64,000 nt of DNA. Origin: JALOLG01 sp963722415 (GTDB lineage Bacteria; Actinomycetota; Acidimicrobiia; Acidimicrobiales; Ilumatobacteraceae). The stretch covers positions 1 to 64,000 of the forward strand of contig CAVRNI010000055.1 in NCBI GenBank assembly GCA_963722415.1, written 5' to 3'. Shown here one piece after another: positions 8,291-16,916 of this stretch (its first letter is position 1; each line of letters opens with the position of its first letter). The notes below the pieces were generated by a model that was given only the letters and a program-made list of their open reading frames with translations, was not told the origin of the DNA and made no database searches. A program made the translations under genes and the position numbers.

Positions 8291-8967
8291 CTACCGACGA
8301 GCGCGTCGACTTCGTCGTCGTCCAGGCGGCGGAAGCAGCGCCGGCCATCGCCGCGCGAGAGCTTGGCGACCTCGAGCTCGCGCGTCGGGATCGTGCGATC
8401 GGGCCCAGAGAGCGCCGAGATCCCGAGGCGCACGACGGCTGCCAGGTCGAGGCCGTCGGCATACGACTCGGCGAGCCGGGTGTTGATGGCCTCGGAGTCG
8501 CCGCCGAGCGCGCTGTGGTCGCGTTCGTCCATGACCGTGCCGTCGTAGAGGATCTGGAACATCTGGTCGCCGGCGGGCACCTGACCGACCTCGGCGACGA
8601 GGATCTCCACCTCCATCGGCTTCATCTCGTGGGTGAAGATCTGGCCGAGGATCTGGGCGTACTGGTTGGCGAGGCTGCGGGCGTCGACGTCGTCGCGCGA
8701 GTACTGGAACCCTTTGAGGTCGGCGGCCCGGACTCCGGCGACACGGAGCTGGTCGAACTCGTTGTACTTGCCGACACCGGCAAACGCGATGCGGTCGTAG
8801 ATCTCGCTGATCTTGCGCAGCGTCTCCGACGGGTTCTCGGCGACGATGGCGATCCCGTCGGTGTAGCGCAACGCGACCAATGCCCGACCGCGGGCGATGC
8901 CTTTGCGGGCGTAATCGGCACGGTCCTTCATCACCTGTTCGGGGGCGACGTAGAACGGCATGCTCAT
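8287..8967 (-). CDS. prcA: 20S proteasome alpha subunit
   Basis: Forms the outer gating rings of the bacterial 20S proteasome. Starts MSMPFYVAPEQVMKDRADYA, the actinobacterial PrcA pattern, with the gating segment and RKGIARGRALVAL; 226 residues. The start overlaps the prcB stop by ATGA. There is no catalytic N-terminal threonine, as expected for alpha. The stop overlaps the candidate TTG start of pxpA. Confidence 0.95.
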   Translation of the reverse strand: MSMPFYVAPEQVMKDRADYARKGIARGRALVALRYTDGIAIVAENPSETLRKISEIYDRIAFAGVGKYNEFDQLRVAGVRAADLKGFQYSRDDVDARSLANQYAQILGQIFTHEMKPMEVEILVAEVGQVPAGDQMFQILYDGTVMDERDHSALGGDSEAINTRLAESYADGLDLAAVVRLGISALSGPDRTIPTRELEVAKLSRGDGRRCFRRLDDDEVDALVGS

Positions 8968-9746
8968 CTGGTGCGCACCTCGTTGGCGATCGCCTCGTAG
9001 CGCGACGCCAGTTCGTCGTCGCCGACTCGTTCCCAACCGGCCGCCGTGACGGTGGCCACGATCGGGTAGATGCCGCGCAGGGCATCCGGTCCACCCGTTG
9101 CCGAATCGGCGTCGGCTGCCTCCCACAGGGCGCGACAGACGAGGGTGACGGCGTCGTCGCGCGTCATGTCAGTGCGGTAGCCGACCTTGATCACCGTTCC
9201 GGCGTGCAGGCTCCCCGAGCCGGTGGCGACGTAGTCGCGCTCCTCGTACCGACCGCCGGTCACGTCGTAGGCGAACAGCCGCCCGACGACACGCCGAGTG
9301 TCGAATCCGGCGAAGAGCGGGACGACGACCATGCCCTGCATCGCCGCCGGGAGGTTGCCGCGGACCATCATCGAGAGCTGGTTCGCCTTGCCCTCGAGGC
9401 TCAGGGCGGAGCCCTCGACCTTCTCGTAGTGCTCCAGCTGCAACTGGAACAATCGGATCATCTCCATCGCCGGGCCGGCGGCTCCGGCGATCGCCACGCC
9501 GCTGAACTGATCGGCCTGCACGACCTTTTCCATCGACCGGTGCGAGATCAGGTTGCCGGAGGTGGCCCGCCGGTCGCCCGCCAGCACGACACCGTCCGCG
9601 AATCTGAGCGCGACGCACGTGGTCCCGTGCGGGACCGACAGGTCGCCACCCGCCGCGACGGAAGATGGCCCGAGACCGACGCGGCGCAGCAGTTCCGGGA
9701 AGTTCGATCCGGGGTCGTCGACCGGATCGAAGATCGGCATTGACAC
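8964..9746 (-). CDS. prcB: 20S proteasome beta subunit
   Basis: Proteolytic subunit of the Pup-dependent proteasome. A propeptide of about 41 residues ends in VPHG, exposing Thr42 in TTCVALRFADG as the N-terminal nucleophile after self-cleavage; the catalytic lysine region follows in GDRRATSGNLIS. 260 residues. Three bases separate it from pup and it overlaps prcA by four bases, the conserved pup-prcB-prcA arrangement. Start GTG at 9746; an in-frame ATG at 9740 is equally possible. Confidence 0.96.
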   Translation of the reverse strand: MSMPIFDPVDDPGSNFPELLRRVGLGPSSVAAGGDLSVPHGTTCVALRFADGVVLAGDRRATSGNLISHRSMEKVVQADQFSGVAIAGAAGPAMEMIRLFQLQLEHYEKVEGSALSLEGKANQLSMMVRGNLPAAMQGMVVVPLFAGFDTRRVVGRLFAYDVTGGRYEERDYVATGSGSLHAGTVIKVGYRTDMTRDDAVTLVCRALWEAADADSATGGPDALRGIYPIVATVTAAGWERVGDDELASRYEAIANEVRTR

Positions 9747-9749
9747 AGG

Positions 9750-9947
9750 CTACTGACCGCCCTTTTGCACGTAGGACTTGACGAAGTCCTCGGCGTTGGT
9801 CTCGAGTACGTCGTCGATCTCGTCGAGGAGATCGTCGAGTTCGGCCTTCAACTTCTCGCCCGTCTCCGACACGGCGGGTGCTTCGGTCTCGACGACCTCT
9901 TCGGTGCGTCCTGGTGCCTGCTTGTGTTTCTGGGTCCGTTCGGCCAT
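9750..9947 (-). CDS. pup: prokaryotic ubiquitin-like protein Pup
   Basis: Small modifier conjugated to lysines of proteins destined for the proteasome. 65 residues: a disordered N-terminus, then the coiled-coil-forming helix around ELDDLLDEIDDVLETNAEDF that binds Mpa, ending in the signature KGGQ. The terminal Gln must be deamidated to Glu by Dop before PafA can use it. Located between dop and prcB as in other actinobacteria. Confidence 0.97.
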   Translation of the reverse strand: MAERTQKHKQAPGRTEEVVETEAPAVSETGEKLKAELDDLLDEIDDVLETNAEDFVKSYVQKGGQ

Positions 9948-9975
9948 GCCGCTCGTGATCTCCTTCCGTCGATCG

Positions 9976-11460
9976 TCAGGCGCCGAGTCGTTCGAGAAGC
10001 TCGGCCGCCGTTTCGCTCGTGTCGATCAAGTTACCCACGTGATCGGCTGTCCCACGCAATGGTTCCATCATCGGCACCCGCCGCAACGGATCGCGGCCGA
10101 CGTCGAAGACGAGTGAGTCCCAGTTGGCGGCGACGATGTCGTTGGCGTACTTGTCGAGGCAACGACCGCGGAAATAGGCCCGGGTCGTGGTGGGTGGGTT
10201 GGTCATCGCCGCTTCCGCCTCGGCCTCGGTGACGAGGGTTTCGAGCCCGGCGCGGCGGGCGAGCGACCGCTCGGCCCGCAGGTCGTGGTACTGCAGGTCG
10301 ATCGCCTTCAGCTTGGCGTTGGCCGGCTCGAGACCGTGACGATCGGCGTAGCCCTCGACGAGCCGACGCTTGGCCACCCAGTCGACCCAGTGGGCGACCG
10401 AGTCGGGATCGTGTTCGAGTCCGGCGAGCACACGCTCCCAGCGGTCGAGCACATCGGCGCCCACGGCCTCGCCGACGGCCGACAACCCGTGCAGGCGCTC
10501 GTACTTGCGGGCCCTTTCGAGCAGACCCCATTGCACCTCGATCGCCGTGGCGCGGCGTCCGTCACGCAACATCACGGTGCGTGACAGCGTCAGATCGTGG
10601 CTGACCTGACGGATCGCCCCGACCGGGTTGCCGAGCAGCCAGTCGTCGCCGAGCTCGTCGTCTTCGATCATCGCCAGCACGATCGACGTCGTGCCGACCT
10701 TCAGATAGGTCGCGACTTCGCTCATGTTGGCATCGCCGACGATCACGTGGAGGCGGCGGTACTTCTGGGGGTCGCAGTGCGGTTCGTCGCGTGTGTTGAC
10801 GATCGGGCGCTTGAGGGTCGTCTCGAGGCCGATCTCCTCTTCGAAGAAGTCGGCTCGCTGACTCAGCTGATAGACGACGTCGTCGGGCGCCCGTCCAGGC
10901 AGCTCGCACCCGACCTTGCCCGCACCGCAGAAGATCTGACGGGTCACGAAGTGCGGCGTGATCTGCGCCGCCAGCCGCCCGAACGGGAGCTCACGGGCGA
11001 GGAGGTAGTTCTCGTGACAGCCGTAGCTGTTGCCCTTGCCGTCGGAGTTGTTCTTGTAGACGACGAGCTCGCCACCGGCAGCCAGCAACGGACGCGCGTA
11101 TTCCATCGACGCCCGCACGATCTCTTCCGCGGCACGGTCCCAGACGACGGCTTCGCGGGCGGTCGACACCTCGGGTGTCGAGATCTCGGGATGCGCATGG
11201 TCGACGTAGTACCGAGCGCCGTTCGTGAGCACCGCGTTGACCAGCGTCGTCTCGACCTCGGGGGCGAGCACGTCGTCGAGCGAGAATCCGCGGGCGTCGT
11301 TGGCCGGGTGCTCGTCGTCGAAGTCCCACCCGACCTTGCGCGACGTGGCCGAGACGTACGCGTTGATCAGCAGCGACGACGCGGAGACCGGGTTGTTCTC
11401 CGCCCCGCGCACCACGATGCCGTACTCGGTCTCGATCCCGCAGACCTTCGGCAGGGCCAT
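9976..11460 (-). CDS. dop: Pup deamidase/depupylase Dop
   Basis: Converts the C-terminal Gln of Pup to Glu and can remove Pup from substrates. It opens ALPKVCGIETEYGIVVRG with the ETEYG active-site box, then carries DHAHPEISTPEVS, YKNNSDGKGNSYGCHENYL and NTRDEPHCDPQKYRRLHV. The Dop-specific loop near residues 35-65 (SASSLLINAYV...DFDDEHPANDARG) and a length of 494 residues separate it from PafA. It lies just upstream of pup on the same strand. Confidence 0.95.
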   Translation of the reverse strand: MALPKVCGIETEYGIVVRGAENNPVSASSLLINAYVSATSRKVGWDFDDEHPANDARGFSLDDVLAPEVETTLVNAVLTNGARYYVDHAHPEISTPEVSTAREAVVWDRAAEEIVRASMEYARPLLAAGGELVVYKNNSDGKGNSYGCHENYLLARELPFGRLAAQITPHFVTRQIFCGAGKVGCELPGRAPDDVVYQLSQRADFFEEEIGLETTLKRPIVNTRDEPHCDPQKYRRLHVIVGDANMSEVATYLKVGTTSIVLAMIEDDELGDDWLLGNPVGAIRQVSHDLTLSRTVMLRDGRRATAIEVQWGLLERARKYERLHGLSAVGEAVGADVLDRWERVLAGLEHDPDSVAHWVDWVAKRRLVEGYADRHGLEPANAKLKAIDLQYHDLRAERSLARRAGLETLVTEAEAEAAMTNPPTTTRAYFRGRCLDKYANDIVAANWDSLVFDVGRDPLRRVPMMEPLRGTADHVGNLIDTSETAAELLERLGA

Positions 11461-11582
11461 GGGCGCACCCTATCCCCACCTTTCGGGCTTGTCCGGTTCA
11501 ACCGGTCATTGCGCGTGTTCGCACCCGTGTTCGTCCCGTGTTCAACCCATCGCGCATGGCCGGGATCGCTAGCCTCGGGCTC

Positions 11583-12264
11583 ATGACGACGGCCCGTCAG
11601 CGAGATCTCGTCGACCGGACATGGCTCACACCCGAGCCAACCGTCGAGCGGGTGCAGCTCGACGAGTCGTCGTGGGTCGACATCACGCGCGGACTCGTCG
11701 TCGACGCCGACGCGGTGCATGACGAGCTCGTCGCCGAGGTCGCCTGGGAGCAGGGCCGTGTGTTCCGCTACGAGCGGTGGATCGACGAGCCGCGTCTCAG
11801 CGCGTTCCAGTCGGGGGCCAACCGCCATCCGGCGCTGATCGACGTCGAGCGTTGGATCAACACAGCGCTACAAGGTGCAGTTCGGCGGTGTCGCCCTCGC
11901 CCACTACCGGGACGAGCACGACAGCGTCGCGTTCCACCGCGACCGCGAGCTGCGCTGGCTCGACGACACCGTCATCGGCGTGCTGACGCTCGGCGCCCGA
12001 CGCCCGTGGTTGATGAAGCCGCTGACCGGCCGCCGCACGGATGCCGGCGACGACGATCACCTGGCCGACGCGGTCGACCTCTCCCCCGCCAGTGGCGACC
12101 TGATGGTGATGGGCGGCGGCTGCCAGGCCGCATGGCTCCACGCGGTCCCCAAGGTGCGCCATCGCGTCCGCAGCCGGGTCTCGGCCCAGTGGCGATGGAC
12201 GTCGAAGCGCGGCCGCCGCGACCCCAACCCGTCCTACTACGCCCCCCGCCACTTCAGCCGCTGA
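11583..12264 (+). CDS. AlkB-like 2-oxoglutarate/Fe(II) dioxygenase, one frame break
   Basis: Probable oxidative DNA/RNA demethylase of the AlkB family. The first part begins MTTARQRDLVDRTWLTPEP and runs to VERWINT. One base off, it continues RYKVQFGGVALAHYRDEHDSVAFHRD, which has the HxD iron pair (FHRD), then LTLGARRPWLMKP, the distal histidine in AAWLHAVPK and the 2-oxoglutarate arginine in RVSAQWRW. The break is near 11866 and one extra base explains it. It is divergent from dop and convergent with mpa, so it sits inside the Pup locus on the opposite strand. Confidence 0.78.
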
Positions 12265-12304
12265 GGAGAGTCGCGCGATCCCGTTCACAGGGGTTCCCGG
12301 CGAT

Positions 12305-12349
12305 CTGGGCTGCTGTTGCTTGCGGGTGTCGAAAACTGCTGCAGCCCAG
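12305..12349. terminator. hairpin between convergent alkB-like and mpa genes
   Basis: Perfect 9-bp inverted repeat CTGGGCTGC (12305-12313) / GCAGCCCAG (12341-12349) with a 27-base loop, placed between two convergent stops. It could terminate transcription from both sides. No clear T-tract is present, so this is a positional inference. Confidence 0.45.
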
Positions 12350-12362
12350 AACGAGGGTAGAG

Positions 12363-14075
12363 CTACAGGTACTGGCCGGTCTGGACCCGTTCGATCGCCC
12401 GGCCGCCCATCGGGCCGTCCTGCTTGGCCTCCGAGACGAGGGTGCGGATGAACACGATCCGCTCGCCCTTCTTGCCCGAGATCTTCGCCCAGTCGTCGGG
12501 ATTGGTGGTGTTGGGCAGGTCCTCGTGCTCCTTGTACTCCTGCTTGATCGAAGCGAGCAGGTCGTTGGTGCCGACGCCCTTGGCGCCGCCGGCGATCACA
12601 CGCTTGATCGCCAGCTTCTTGGCCCGCCGCACGATGTTCTCGATCATCGCTCCGGACGCGAAGTCCTTGTAGTAGAGGATCTCCTTGTCGCCGTTCTGGT
12701 AGGTGACCTCGAGGAACCGGTTGGAGTCGTCCTCGCGGTACATCTCGGCAACGGTGTCGGCGATCATGTCGGGCACCACGGATCCCTCGGCGATCGGGAT
12801 CTCGTCGGTGAGGTACTGGGCGAAGATCTGCGTCGCGGCTTGCGCGTTCGGCCGCTCGATCTTGATCTTCACGTCGAGCCGGCCGGGCCGCAGGATCGCC
12901 GGGTCGATGAGATCCTCGCGGTTCGTCGCGCCGATCACGATCACGTTGCGCAACCCCTCGACGCCGTCGATCTCGGCGAGCAGCTGCGGCACGATCGTCG
13001 ATTCCATGTCGGACGAGATGCCCGACCCGCGGGTCCGGAACATCGAGTCCATCTCGTCGAAGAACACGATGACCGGCCAGCCTTCTTCGCTCTTCTCCCG
13101 GGCCCGCTGGAACACCAGGCGGATCTGGCGCTCGGTCTCGCCGACGTACTTGTTGAGCAGTTCAGGGCCCTTGATGTTGATGAAGTAGCTGCGGCCCTTG
13201 CCCTCGCCCATCGTGTCGGCGACCTTCTTGGCGAGGCTGTTGGCGACCGCCTTGGCGATGAGCGTCTTGCCGCACCCGGGCGGGCCGTAGAGCAGGATCC
13301 CCTTGGGCGCCGGCAACCGATGCTCGGCGAACAGGTCCTGGTAGAGGAACGGCAGCTCCACAGCGTCGGCGATCTGCTCGATCTGGTCGTCGAGCCCGCC
13401 GATGTCGGCATAGGAGATGTCGGGCACCTCCTCGAGCAACAGGTCCTCGACCTCGGGGCGCGGCAGCTTCTCGAGCAGCAGGTTCGAACGGGGATCGAGC
13501 CGCATCTGGTCGCCGCTGCGCAGACGAACGCCGCGCAACGAGTCGGCCAGCTCGCAGACACGCTCTTCGTCGGCCCGCCCGACGACGAGGGCCCGGACAC
13601 CGTCGTCCATGATGTCCTTGATCGTCACGACCTCACCGGTGTTCTCGGGGTTGCGGGCGAGGATCACGTTGAAGCTCTCGTTGAGCACGACCTCGAAGCC
13701 ACGCTCGAGCAGGTCGTGGTCGATCTCGGGATGCAGCTGCACCTTCATCTTGCGGCCGCTCGTCAGGATGTCGATCGTGCCGTCGTCGTTCTTGCCGACG
13801 ATCACGCCGTACGCCGATGGCGGCTGGGTCAGCTTGTCGACCTCGTCGCGCAACGCGGCGATGTGTTCGCGCGCTTCACGCAGCGTGTAGCTCAGCTTCT
13901 CGTTCTGCCCGACCGCCTGGGCGAGCTGGCCCTTGGTCTCGAGCAGACGCTCCTCGAGGGCCCGGACACGATTCGGAGCATCGGCCAGGCGCGCCCGCAG
14001 CTGCGAGATCTCCTCGCTCAGCACGGCGACCTGTCCTTCGAGCGCTCCGGTCGTTTCGTCTTCGGGCTCCGCCAT
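12363..14075 (-). CDS. mpa: proteasome-associated AAA+ ATPase (Mpa/ARC)
   Basis: Hexameric unfoldase that recognises Pup through its N-terminal coiled coil and feeds substrates into the 20S core. Start at 14075 gives MAEPEDETTGALEGQ followed by a coiled coil (about residues 10-65), OB domains, Walker A GPPGCGKT, Walker B VIVFFDEMDS and an arginine-finger region. The protein ends GQYL, the short C-terminal motif (tyrosine at the penultimate position) that docks ATPases into the proteasome alpha ring. 570 residues. Longer in-frame starts upstream are judged false because they lack the family N-terminus. Confidence 0.95.
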   Translation of the reverse strand: MAEPEDETTGALEGQVAVLSEEISQLRARLADAPNRVRALEERLLETKGQLAQAVGQNEKLSYTLREAREHIAALRDEVDKLTQPPSAYGVIVGKNDDGTIDILTSGRKMKVQLHPEIDHDLLERGFEVVLNESFNVILARNPENTGEVVTIKDIMDDGVRALVVGRADEERVCELADSLRGVRLRSGDQMRLDPRSNLLLEKLPRPEVEDLLLEEVPDISYADIGGLDDQIEQIADAVELPFLYQDLFAEHRLPAPKGILLYGPPGCGKTLIAKAVANSLAKKVADTMGEGKGRSYFINIKGPELLNKYVGETERQIRLVFQRAREKSEEGWPVIVFFDEMDSMFRTRGSGISSDMESTIVPQLLAEIDGVEGLRNVIVIGATNREDLIDPAILRPGRLDVKIKIERPNAQAATQIFAQYLTDEIPIAEGSVVPDMIADTVAEMYREDDSNRFLEVTYQNGDKEILYYKDFASGAMIENIVRRAKKLAIKRVIAGGAKGVGTNDLLASIKQEYKEHEDLPNTTNPDDWAKISGKKGERIVFIRTLVSEAKQDGPMGGRAIERVQTGQYL

Positions 14076-14288
14076 GTTCGTACCCTCCCGATTTCGTAGG
14101 CCGATGATGTCGTGGGCCGATGATGCCGCTTGCGAGCGAACATACACCCGACCCCACGTCACTCCACTGCATCTTCGGGCGGATGTCGATCGGGCATCGT
14201 GACACCTTCCATACGCCGATAATCGTGTTTTCACGCGTTTGGCCGTGTAAAGTGACCGGCAGAAGTTACCTCCGAAGGAGACACGACG

Positions 14289-14534
14289 ATGAAGGTCTGG
14301 ATCGACCAGGATCTGTGCACCGGCGACGGGCTGTGCGAAGAGATCGCGCCGGATGTCTTCACGCTGCTCGACGACGGGCTCGCCTACGTGCGGGAAGGTG
14401 ACAAGATCTACGCCACCGCCAAGGGCAACCTGCAGGGCGCCGAGGGGCTCGCCGAGATCCCCGACGGCCAACTCGACGCGGTCATCGAGAGCGCCGAGGA
14501 GTGCCCCGGCGAGTGCATCTACATCGAACCGTGA
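14289..14534 (+). CDS. small ferredoxin with Cys-x2-Asp-x2-Cys cluster motif
   Basis: Single-cluster electron carrier, 81 residues, preceded by GAAGGAG eight bases upstream of ATG. Cysteines lie at 10, 16, 72 and 76. In CTGDGLC the second usual cysteine is Asp13, as in Asp-ligated archaeal-type ferredoxins of the CxxDxxC pattern; the C-terminal ligand would be the Cys72 of CPGEC. This predicts a [3Fe-4S] or an Asp-ligated [4Fe-4S] cluster. Acidic overall. It is divergent from mpa and its 3' end overlaps trmI by 16 bp tail to tail. The redox partner is not evident from the neighbours. Confidence 0.85.
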   Translation: MKVWIDQDLCTGDGLCEEIAPDVFTLLDDGLAYVREGDKIYATAKGNLQGAEGLAEIPDGQLDAVIESAEECPGECIYIEP

Positions 14535-15340
14535 TCGTCCTCCGCAGCGGCGGATTGCGCACCCGGCTTGCCCAGGAAACGGGCAACTGACAGGAAACCC
14601 GTGTGGGCCACCATGCGGTGGTCGGGTCGGACGGCTTGGCCTTCGATGTGCCAGCCCCGATGCAACACCTCGATCGTCCTGGCGTCGATCCAGCGTCCCT
14701 TGAGCTGTTCGCGGGTCTGCGCCGCCTGGGTGATCGACGGCGTGTACGCCACGAGGATCCCTCCGGCCCGGAGCACGAACTCGGCGTGCGGGATGACCTG
14801 CCACGGTTCGGGCAGGTCGAGCACGACCCGGTCGAAGGGTCCGTCAGCGGGATCGATCCCGTCGTAGCTGCTCGCCGCGCGGACGTCGTAGCGGGTCATG
14901 GCAGCGGCGCCCAGGAACGACCGGACGTTCGCCCGCGCCCGGTTGGCGAAGTCCTCGCGGATCTCGTACCCGACGATGTCGGCGCCCCAACGCAGCATCG
15001 TCATCGAAAGCGCGCCCGATCCGACCCCGGTCTCGAACACCCGCATGCCGGGACCGATGTCGCCGAGCATGCAGATGGGCGCCAGATCCTTGGGATAGAT
15101 CACCTGCGCGCCCCGCGGCATCTCGACCACGAAGTCCTCGAGCGTCGGCCGCAGCACCGTGTACTCGGCACCCCTCGTCGAGCGCACGACAACACCCTCG
15201 GGGGCGCCGACGATGTCGCCATGCGTGACGAAGCCGGCGTGGCTGTGGAACTCACCGCCGTCCTTGAGCTCGACGAGGTACCGGCGGCGCTTGGAATCGA
15301 GGAGCAGTGCCCGCTCGCCGACTTCGAACGTGGCGCTCAC
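14519..15340 (-). CDS. trmI: tRNA (adenine-58-N1)-methyltransferase TrmI
   Basis: SAM-dependent methylase that makes m1A58 in tRNA. The N-terminal barrel (EVGERALLLDSKRRRYLVEL) leads into a class I fold with the SAM loop VFETGVGSGALSM and the catalytic motif DRVVLDLPEPW. 273 residues. trmI close to mpa is a recurring actinobacterial arrangement, which supports the call. A few bases overlap the next minus-strand gene (15337-15340). Confidence 0.93.
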   Translation of the reverse strand: MSATFEVGERALLLDSKRRRYLVELKDGGEFHSHAGFVTHGDIVGAPEGVVVRSTRGAEYTVLRPTLEDFVVEMPRGAQVIYPKDLAPICMLGDIGPGMRVFETGVGSGALSMTMLRWGADIVGYEIREDFANRARANVRSFLGAAAMTRYDVRAASSYDGIDPADGPFDRVVLDLPEPWQVIPHAEFVLRAGGILVAYTPSITQAAQTREQLKGRWIDARTIEVLHRGWHIEGQAVRPDHRMVAHTGFLSVARFLGKPGAQSAAAEDDHGSM

Positions 15341-15606
15341 GCCGTGCGCCGGCGGGCCCCGCGGCGCCCGCGACGCTCATCGCGGCTCGGCGGCGGGATG
15401 GCTGCGATCTGCACGGACTGGCCGGCCACGAGCTTCTCGGTGCTCAGGTGCTCGGGGCGCTTTCCGAGGATCCGCTTCAGGAACCGTCGACCGAACAGGA
15501 GCACTGCGATCGCCCGCCACATCGGGCTCGTACCGAGGATGCCCCGTTGGATCGCCCGCGTGCGGATCAGCGCTGACAGCGACAGCGCGCGACGGCTGGT
15601 TCGCAT
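15337..15606 (-). CDS. small basic protein of unknown function
   Basis: 89 residues, very Arg-rich at the C-terminus, with one weak hydrophobic stretch around MWRAIAVLLFG. No motif recognised. The start is three bases below the stop of the gene upstream and the stop overlaps trmI's start, so it is probably a real member of the trio of small membrane-associated genes at 15337-16189. Confidence 0.5.
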   Translation of the reverse strand: MRTSRRALSLSALIRTRAIQRGILGTSPMWRAIAVLLFGRRFLKRILGKRPEHLSTEKLVAGQSVQIAAIPPPSRDERRGRRGARRRTA

Positions 15607-15609
15607 CGG

Positions 15610-15834
15610 TCAGAACCGGCGGATCTCGACCAGCGTCGTCTTCTTCTTGCCGCTGCGTTTCCCGAGGAGGAAGAACACGATCATCAGGAACATCCCGACT
15701 CCGGCGCCCGCTGCGATGAGCGTCTGCTTCTTGTCGACGACCTTGTCCTGGATCTCACCCTGGAACGCCCTGAACTTCGATTCGAGATCGTCGCGCGTGA
15801 TCTTGGTCTGCTGGGCGGGCTGTGCCTTGGCCAT
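15610..15834 (-). CDS. small membrane protein, possibly DUF3618-like
   Basis: 74 residues from ATG at 15834: an N-terminal amphipathic region (TKITRDDLESKFRAFQGEI) followed by one transmembrane helix (about 44-62) and a basic tail. The layout and the partner holin-like gene immediately upstream recall actinobacterial DUF3618 proteins, but similarity is only suggestive. Its ATG overlaps the upstream stop as TGATG, so it should be translationally coupled. Confidence 0.6.
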   Translation of the reverse strand: MAKAQPAQQTKITRDDLESKFRAFQGEIQDKVVDKKQTLIAAGAGVGMFLMIVFFLLGKRSGKKKTTLVEIRRF

Positions 15835-16189
15835 CAGTACGACTCCTCGTTCAGCGACTTCTTGCTGATCCTCGACACGGTGAGCAGCGAGGATGCCGAT
15901 GACGACCACGAGCACGATCAAGTACGGCACCCACGACCACCGAACCGGTCGCCACGTCATCCCATTCCGTCTGGAGCAGCCGCAACAGGCCGAGCATCAG
16001 CAACGTCAGCCCGAGACCGAGCACGAGGGCCGCTGCCGTTCCGAGTGCGAGCCATCGACCTGCACCTCGGAGCGGCCCGAGCGTCTCCTGGCGCACATAC
16101 GTCTTGAGGAGCTCGATGAGGTCGGCGATCGACACGTCGTCCCGGGTGGCTCGCGAGTTGTTGGTGCTGGACTGCGGTTGATCCGCCAT
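15834..16189 (-). CDS. Holin-X-like (phage holin superfamily III) membrane protein, one frame break
   Basis: Start at 16189 gives MADQPQSSTNNSRATRDDV, an amphipathic segment SIADLIELLKTYVRQE, then a first hydrophobic helix ALVLGLGLTLLMLGLLRLLQ. After DDVATG the frame breaks near 15945; it resumes as RWSWVPYLIVLVVVIG (second helix), then breaks to the tail SRISKKSLNEESY. Two helices of this type define the chromosomal actinobacterial Holin-X family, which is not in itself evidence of a prophage. Confidence 0.65.
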
Positions 16190-16203
16190 GGGCCGCGTTT
16201 CTA

Positions 16204-16860
16204 TCACGTACGCCGGAAGTCGATCATGGCGACGACGTCGTCGAGCGCTGAGTCGAGCAGTTCGAGGCGTTGCCGCGGCGAGCCGGCACAGAGCAACCGG
16301 TAGCGATCGGCGGGACCGAGGGGCGCGATGCCGGCGAGATGGTAGGTGGCGAGCAACGGATCGTCACTGATCTCGGGATCGGCGGCATCACGCTCGAGCC
16401 GGTCGGGCGCGGCGGCCGCCGGATCACGCTGAACGAGCTCGGCGACCCGACGGTGGATGTCCCGAATGCGCTCACGGGCCGAGGCGATCAGCTCGGAGAT
16501 GTGCGGGTCGTCGGGATCCTCGTCCGGCCAGGCGTCGATGTCGGCGAGCGGGTATGGATCGTCCGGCAACCACGATCTGACCCGGAACCGCCAGGTCCCG
16601 ACGACGACGAGCCCGTAGCGGCCGTCCTCGAGCGCCTCGATCTGAACGACGCGGCCGACCACGCCGACACCGGCACGATCCTCGCCGCCGCCCGTCTCCT
16701 TGCCCCGCTCGATCATGATGACGCCGAACTCGGGCTCGTTCACGTCGTCGGCGAGGAGGTCGGCGACGAGCTGCCGGTAGCGCGGCTCGAAGACGTGGAG
16801 GGGCAGGATTCCGCCCGGTAGCAGCACGGTGCCGAGCGGAAACATCGGCATGACAGCCAC
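16204..16860 (-). CDS. LON substrate-binding-domain protein
   Basis: Stand-alone N-terminal domain of Lon protease without ATPase or peptidase parts. It opens MFPLGTVLLPGGILPLHVFEPRYRQL, the classic LON-N signature, and has the EFGVIMIERG and VGVVGRVVQIEALEDGRYGLVVVG strands. 218 residues. Function unproven; such proteins are widespread in actinobacteria and may bind misfolded or specific substrates. Confidence 0.85.
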   Translation of the reverse strand: MAVMPMFPLGTVLLPGGILPLHVFEPRYRQLVADLLADDVNEPEFGVIMIERGKETGGGEDRAGVGVVGRVVQIEALEDGRYGLVVVGTWRFRVRSWLPDDPYPLADIDAWPDEDPDDPHISELIASARERIRDIHRRVAELVQRDPAAAAPDRLERDAADPEISDDPLLATYHLAGIAPLGPADRYRLLCAGSPRQRLELLDSALDDVVAMIDFRRT

Positions 16861-16916
16861 CCGACCAGCATGACACCCCGACGCGGACGCCGCTCGCGGC
16901 GCCGCCGCTCACTCGC

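Noticed and set aside
11538..14804. Very long open frames on the strand opposite or out of frame with mpa, pafA, argH, pheT, tkt and others
   Set aside because: High-GC third positions keep antisense frames open; they carry no family motifs, are Arg/Ala/Gly-rich, and overlap well-recognised genes completely.
15834..16189. Holin-like gene as evidence of a prophage
   Set aside because: Holin-X proteins are ordinary chromosomal genes in actinobacteria and no other phage gene is near.
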